Shown: positions 56,410 through 64,000 of the stretch, piece after piece | Layout: each line of letters starts with the position of its first letter | Numbering within the stretch: the stretch's first letter is position 1 | Source of the DNA: Modicisalibacter tunisiensis | Lineage (GTDB): Bacteria > Pseudomonadota > Gammaproteobacteria > Pseudomonadales > Halomonadaceae | Length of the DNA stretch: 64,000 bases | Assembly: GCF_020148005.1 (NCBI RefSeq) | Contig: NZ_JAGXFD010000001.1 | Span: 1,331,337-1,395,336 of the forward strand | Reading direction: 5' to 3' | Position numbers and translations under genes: made by a program | Notes under the pieces: model-generated | What the model was told of the DNA's origin: nothing | The model's input: only the letters and a program-made list of their open reading frames with translations | Databases searched by the model: none

Positions 56410-57072
56410 ATGGCCTTTGCCCAGAAATTCATCGTCGCCGATGATCACCCGCTGTTCCGAGCAGCCCTGACCCAGGCGTTGCGACAGGTTGCCCCGCAGG
56501 CCGAGATTGTCGAATCCGATACCATGGCGGCGACCACCGAGGTGGTGACGCGGCATCCCGATGCCGACCTGATCCTGCTCGATCTGCACATGCCGGGCGC
56601 GCATGGCTTTTCGGGACTGATCCAGCTGCGTGGTCAGACCCCGGAAATCCCCGTGGCGGTGATCTCCGGCAGCGACGAGCCGCATGTGGTGCGGCGCGCC
56701 ATCGATTACGGCGCCTCGGGCTTCATTCCCAAGTCGGCCTCGCTGACGGTCATCGCCGAGGCGGTCGGCGAGATCCTCGACGGCGAGATCTGGCTGCCCG
56801 AAGACCTCGCCAAGGCGATCGGCGAGTCCGACGAGGAGGACACCCGCTTCGCCGAGGCGATCGCGTCGCTGACCCCGCAGCAGTTCCGGGTGCTCAACAT
56901 GCTCACCGAGGGGCTGCTCAACAAGCAGATCGCCTTCGAGCTCAACGTCAGCGAGGCGACCATCAAGGCGCACGTCACGGCCATCCTCCGCAAGCTGGGG
57001 GTCCACTCGCGCACCCAGGCGGTGATCGCCGCCCAGAAGCTCGAGGTGGAGCCGCCCAAGGTCGAGTCCTGA
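56410..57072 (+). CDS. crbR: LuxR-type response regulator, CrbR/ErdR-like
   Basis: 220 residues. Receiver domain about 6-125 with the acidic pocket VADDHPLF, phospho-acceptor Asp58 in LILLDLHMPG and Lys108 in GFIPKSAS; LuxR helix-turn-helix about 150-210 (LTPQQFRVLNMLTEGLLNKQ and ATIKAHVTAILRKLGVHSR). In Vibrio and Pseudomonas, the CrbR/ErdR regulator activates acs together with a transporter-kinase hybrid. Here acs is directly upstream and the hybrid kinase gene is 1.4 kb downstream, so the same role is well supported by context. GGAGGAG precedes the ATG at 56410. Confidence 0.9.
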   Translation: MAFAQKFIVADDHPLFRAALTQALRQVAPQAEIVESDTMAATTEVVTRHPDADLILLDLHMPGAHGFSGLIQLRGQTPEIPVAVISGSDEPHVVRRAIDYGASGFIPKSASLTVIAEAVGEILDGEIWLPEDLAKAIGESDEEDTRFAEAIASLTPQQFRVLNMLTEGLLNKQIAFELNVSEATIKAHVTAILRKLGVHSRTQAVIAAQKLEVEPPKVES

Positions 57073-57101
57073 CGCCTCGCCATCGGTTCGTCGTCCTGCG
57101 C

Positions 57102-57123
57102 ACGCCGCCCTCCGGGGCGGCGT
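57102..57123 (+). terminator. hairpin between crbR-like and mntH genes
   Basis: Nine-base stem ACGCCGCCC with GGGCGGCGT, four-base loop, then CGTCGTTT. It lies between convergent genes. Confidence 0.6.
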
Positions 57124-57156
57124 CGTCGTTTGTGGCCCGGGGGTGACGGCGTCGTG

Positions 57157-58431
57157 TCAGTGCGGCAGCAGGGAAAAGACCAGTACATAGCCGTTCAGGG
57201 CAATGATCAGCGCACAGACCAGGCCACCGATCAGGGTGATCGCCCGCGAGTTGACCAGGTTGCCCATCAGCCGGCGGTCGGCGGTGAAGGTCAGCAGCGG
57301 AATCAGCGCGAAGGGGATGCCGAAGCTCAGGATCACCTGGCTGGCCACCAGGGCGCGCTGCTCCGAGATGCCGAGCAGGATCACCGCGATCGCCGGGGCC
57401 ATGGTGACAACGCGCCGCAGCCACAGCGGGATGGTGAAGCGCACGAACCCCTGCATGATCACCTGGCCGGAGAGGGTGCCGACCACCGACGAGGAGAGGC
57501 CGGCCAGCAGCAGGGCGGCGCCGAACAGGTGGCTGGCCAGCTCCCGGCCGAGCATCGGGGCCAGCAGCTGGTAGCTGTCGCGGATGGTGGCGACGCCGGT
57601 GCGCCCCTGGGCATGAAAGGCCGCCGCGGCCAGCGCCAGGATGCTCAGGTTGATCAGCCCGGCGATGGCCATGCCGACGATGACATCGAGCCGGGAATAG
57701 CGCATCAGGCGACGGCGCTGGTCGTCGTCGTCGGCCGGGATGCGCCGCTGCAGCAGCGCCGAGTGCAGGTAGATGACGTGGGGCATCACCGTGGCGCCGA
57801 GGATGCCGGCCGCCAGGTAGAGGGCATAGCCGTCGGGGAAGCCGGGAATCAGCAGGCCCTCGAGGAAGGGGCGCGGCGCCGGCCGGCCGAGCAGCATCTC
57901 CAGCAGGAAGCCGCTGGCCACGGCCAGGATCATGGCGCCGATGATCAGCTCCATGAGGCGGAAGCCGTAGCGGTAGAGCAGCAGCGTCAGGTAGGTGATG
58001 ACACCGGTGAGCAGGGCGCCCTCGAGCAGGGTCAGGCCGAAGAGCAGGTGGAAGGCCAGCGCCGCGCCCAGGAACTCGGCCAGGTCGGTGGCGATGGCGA
58101 CGATCTCCGCCTGGATCCAGTAGAACCAGACCAGCGGGCGCGGGTAGCGCTCGCGGATCATCTCGGGAAGATTCCTGCCCGTCGCCAGCCCCAGGCGTGC
58201 CGACAGTGACTGGATCAGCATCGCCATCAGGTTGGCGGCGAGCACCACCCACAGCAGCGCATAGCCGTAGCGCGAGCCGGCCTCGATGTTGGTGGCGAAG
58301 TTGCCGGGGTCGATGTAGGCGACCGCGGCGATCAGCGCCGGGCCGAAGAAGACCGTCCAGCCCCGGGGCCGGCCGGCCAGTGCGCGACGCGCCCTGGCGC
58401 GCAGGCTGTCGTCGGAAAGCGTGGTACCCAT
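57157..58431 (-). CDS. mntH: Nramp-family divalent metal transporter MntH
   Basis: 424 residues with eleven helices. The metal-site motifs are intact: AYIDPGNFATNIEAGS in helix 1 and TVMPHVIYLHSALLQ in helix 6, plus AEIVAIATDLAEFLGAA. It imports Mn2+ (or Fe2+) with protons. It lies between the CrbR-like regulator and the CrbS-like kinase, splitting that pair. The start ATG at 58431 follows a GGGGCGGCGGC leader with no clear Shine-Dalgarno. A manganese-riboswitch or MntR site was not seen. Confidence 0.94.
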   Translation of the reverse strand: MGTTLSDDSLRARARRALAGRPRGWTVFFGPALIAAVAYIDPGNFATNIEAGSRYGYALLWVVLAANLMAMLIQSLSARLGLATGRNLPEMIRERYPRPLVWFYWIQAEIVAIATDLAEFLGAALAFHLLFGLTLLEGALLTGVITYLTLLLYRYGFRLMELIIGAMILAVASGFLLEMLLGRPAPRPFLEGLLIPGFPDGYALYLAAGILGATVMPHVIYLHSALLQRRIPADDDDQRRRLMRYSRLDVIVGMAIAGLINLSILALAAAAFHAQGRTGVATIRDSYQLLAPMLGRELASHLFGAALLLAGLSSSVVGTLSGQVIMQGFVRFTIPLWLRRVVTMAPAIAVILLGISEQRALVASQVILSFGIPFALIPLLTFTADRRLMGNLVNSRAITLIGGLVCALIIALNGYVLVFSLLPH

Positions 58432-58505
58432 GCCGCCGCCCCGGTTGACCGTGAGTCTTCAGGGTAACCGGGGTCTCGCGCCCTGCCCAATCGGACCGAT
58501 GGCCG

Positions 58506-62459
<3,954 letters not shown>

Positions 62460-62555
62460 GGACACTCCCCCTTGGTTTGCCGCCATTCTAGGGGAATGCC
62501 CGGCACGAGGGCAGTCATGGCCGTGCCGGGTTCGCGGTATGCGTGGAGAAGCGCC

Positions 62556-63071
62556 TCAGCTGCCGGCGCAGAGGGCCCGGTAGAGCGGTGCCGAGGTCTC
62601 GAGGTGACGCATCGACTGCGTCTGCGGCTGCTGTGTCTTGTCGGCCAGCGGCACCAGGTCCCGGGCGTCGCAGTTGAGCAGGTAGCCATGGTGCGAGACC
62701 TGGTCGGCAGGCTGGCGCTCGAAGTGGTAGAGAATGAACTCGACGAGGCGCTCGCCGTCTGCATGCCGGGTGACGAGATTGTCGCGGTCGATGACGTCGA
62801 AGCCGGTGGTCAGGGGGGCGATGTAGGTCCAGGGGCGCCAGAACATCCGCTCCTTCTGCTTCGAGACCACCTGTGCGGATGCCGGCAGTCGGGCCTGCTT
62901 GTTGTCGAACCAGGTGTATTCGTAGTGGATCTGGTAGGCGAGCATCCCCAGCCCGCCCAGCGCCGGCACGATCCAGCGCGGCAGGCGCTTGCCGCTGAGT
63001 TGTCGCAGGATCAGGCCGATCCCCGCGGCGCCGAGACCGGCGAAGATCGCCGCGATCAGTTGCCAAAGCAT
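62556..63071 (-). CDS. hypothetical two-helix membrane protein in the acetate locus
   Basis: 171 residues. Two N-terminal helices (about 2-22 and 31-46) are followed by a soluble domain with WFDNKQARLPASAQVVSKQK, MFWRPWTYIAPLTTGFDVID and HHGYLLNCDARDLVPLADK. Small conserved membrane proteins occur at this place beside acetate symporter genes in Halomonas-like genomes, but I cannot name a family. AAGGGA precedes the ATG. It lies between the terminator of the symporter operon and the crbS-like gene, all on one strand. Confidence 0.7.
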   Translation of the reverse strand: MLWQLIAAIFAGLGAAGIGLILRQLSGKRLPRWIVPALGGLGMLAYQIHYEYTWFDNKQARLPASAQVVSKQKERMFWRPWTYIAPLTTGFDVIDRDNLVTRHADGERLVEFILYHFERQPADQVSHHGYLLNCDARDLVPLADKTQQPQTQSMRHLETSAPLYRALCAGS

Positions 63072-63090
63072 GTCGTTCCCTTGTCAAGAC

Positions 63091-63117
63091 GCAAACGGGC
63101 TTCCCGCAGGAAGCCCG
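63091..63117 (-). terminator. terminator after the acetate-type symporter gene
   Basis: Nine-base stem CGGGCTTCC with GGAAGCCCG (63096-63104 with 63109-63117); on the minus strand it is followed by TTTGCGTC. Confidence 0.75.
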
Positions 63118-63168
63118 ATGAAGTGTGATCCCGCGGCCCGGGCCAGCCGGGCCGAAGGCCATTATGGC

Positions 63169-64000
63169 TCAGTGGTCGACGGCACCACCAGCACCCTTGG
63201 GATAGCGCACGCTTTCCACCAGGTCCTGGATCTCCTGTGGCGGTTGCTCGCTCGCGTTGGAGACGATGTAGGCCACGGCGAAGTTGATGATCGCGCCCAC
63301 GGCACCGATCGACAGCGGCGAGATGCCCAGCACCCAGTTGGCCGGGGTATCCGCCAGGTTGTTGGTGCCCGGAATGAAGAACCAGCCCTTGTAGACGAAG
63401 ATGTACACCAGAGTGAAGAGCAGGCCGGAGAGCATCCCGGCGATGGCGCCCTTGTTGTTCACCCGCTTGGAGAAGATCCCCATCATCAGCACCGGGAACA
63501 GCGAGGCGGCGGCGATGCCGAAGGCCAGGGCCACGACCTGGGCGGCGAACCCCGGCGGGTTGGCACCCAGATAGGTCGCGACGACGATGGCCACCGACAT
63601 CGAGATGCGCGCCGCCAGCAGTTCCCCCTTCTCGGTGATATGCGGATTGAGGGCCCCCTTGATCAGGTCGTGACTGATCGCCGAGGAGATCGCCAGCAGC
63701 AGGCCGGCGGCGGTGGACAGCGCCGCCGCCAGGCCGCCCGCGGCGATCAGGCCGATCACCCAGCCGGGCAGGTTGGCGATTTCCGGGTTGGCCAGCACCA
63801 GGATGTCGTTGTTGACGGTCAGCTCGTTGCCCTTCCAGCCGCGATCGGAGAAGTCGGCGGACGGGTTGTAGAACTGGATCTTGCCGTCGTTGTTCTTGTC
63901 CTCGAAGGTGATCAGCCCGGTCTCCTCCCAGGTGCGGATCCAGTTGGGGCGATCCGCGTAGGCGATGGAGTCGGCGGCTGCGGCGTCGTAGTTCTCGACC
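63169..64000 (-). CDS. sodium/solute symporter, VC_2705/ActP-like acetate type (3' part)
   Basis: The gene enters from the right edge; 276 C-terminal residues are visible. The frame is open to base 64000, so the ATG/GTG inside it is not the start. Helical segments include NLPGWVIGLIAAGGLAAALS and TAAGLLLAISSAISHDLIKG, then EKGELLAARISMSVAIVVAT; a long polar loop with DKNNDGKIQFYNPSADFS precedes them. This loop and the end IQDLVESVRYPKG are typical of the VC_2705 subfamily, which works with a DUF4212 subunit. Together with acs and the CrbS/CrbR pair, it likely carries acetate. Confidence 0.88.
   Translation of the reverse strand, partial: VENYDAAAADSIAYADRPNWIRTWEETGLITFEDKNNDGKIQFYNPSADFSDRGWKGNELTVNNDILVLANPEIANLPGWVIGLIAAGGLAAALSTAAGLLLAISSAISHDLIKGALNPHITEKGELLAARISMSVAIVVATYLGANPPGFAAQVVALAFGIAAASLFPVLMMGIFSKRVNNKGAIAGMLSGLLFTLVYIFVYKGWFFIPGTNNLADTPANWVLGISPLSIGAVGAIINFAVAYIVSNASEQPPQEIQDLVESVRYPKGAGGAVDH

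Overview
The window is a stretch of high-GC bacterial chromosome that is dense with genes on both strands and looks like core genome. Gene content points to a moderately halophilic gammaproteobacterium of the Halomonas type: an OsmF-type betaine-binding protein, the Pseudomonas/Halomonas long ketoacyl synthase FabY, an epd-pgk-fba cluster, an AcuI/YhdH-type reductase, and an acetate-response locus with acs, a LuxR-type regulator and a transporter-kinase hybrid. This placement is inference from families; no rRNA or other marker is present. I found no phage, insertion sequence, CRISPR array, rRNA or tRNA.

Layout. 1-7.9 kb: betaine ABC transporter genes, an I78 inhibitor-like lipoprotein, an unknown protein, a voltage-sensor-like membrane protein, a YciA-type thioesterase, an AtoE-type transporter, a MATE pump, a ferredoxin and coaD. 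8-17.5 kb: fabY, a TrmB-like methyltransferase, a LysR regulator divergent from a PACE+SMR drug-efflux pair, dacB, dgt, a His-rich COG0701 permease and an RNase T2. 17.5-24.7 kb: a NERD protein, a MASE2 protein with a degenerate GGDEF site, a sirtuin, an aldo/keto reductase, a YbaY-like lipoprotein, a SUI1/YciH factor, a HAD phosphatase and an intact diguanylate cyclase. 24.8-27.3 kb: a 2-ketogluconate-type reductase and sugar kinase with a 57-residue gene between them. 27.7-30.8 kb: cstA, a small protein ending in Cys-Cys, and an ArsA/GET3-like ATPase, closed by a strong terminator. 30.8-40.5 kb: an aldehyde dehydrogenase, a periplasmic beta-helix protein, small unknown proteins, a LysR-benE divergent pair, an SDR enzyme, a 47-residue gene behind a palindromic operator, and two transporters. 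40.6-48.9 kb: epd-pgk-fba, acuI/yhdH, dgkA, adk, tsaB, uppP, rsmJ. 48.9-54 kb: plsB, a ClsB-like phospholipase D, a UPF0149 protein and an SprT-like protein. 54-64 kb: acs, crbR-like, mntH, crbS-like, a small membrane protein, and the 3' part of an acetate-type sodium/solute symporter cut by the window end.

How genes work together. The last 10 kb can be read as an acetate switch: the symporter imports acetate, Acs activates it, and the CrbS/CrbR-type pair controls the genes. The PACE-SMR pair with its divergent LysR gene resembles a self-contained biocide-response module. The cstA-CC-ATPase cassette is the least understood unit and the best candidate here for an undescribed system. Most of the rest is housekeeping metabolism, envelope synthesis and membrane transport. 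Regulatory features are mainly palindromes in divergent intergenic regions and hairpin terminators.
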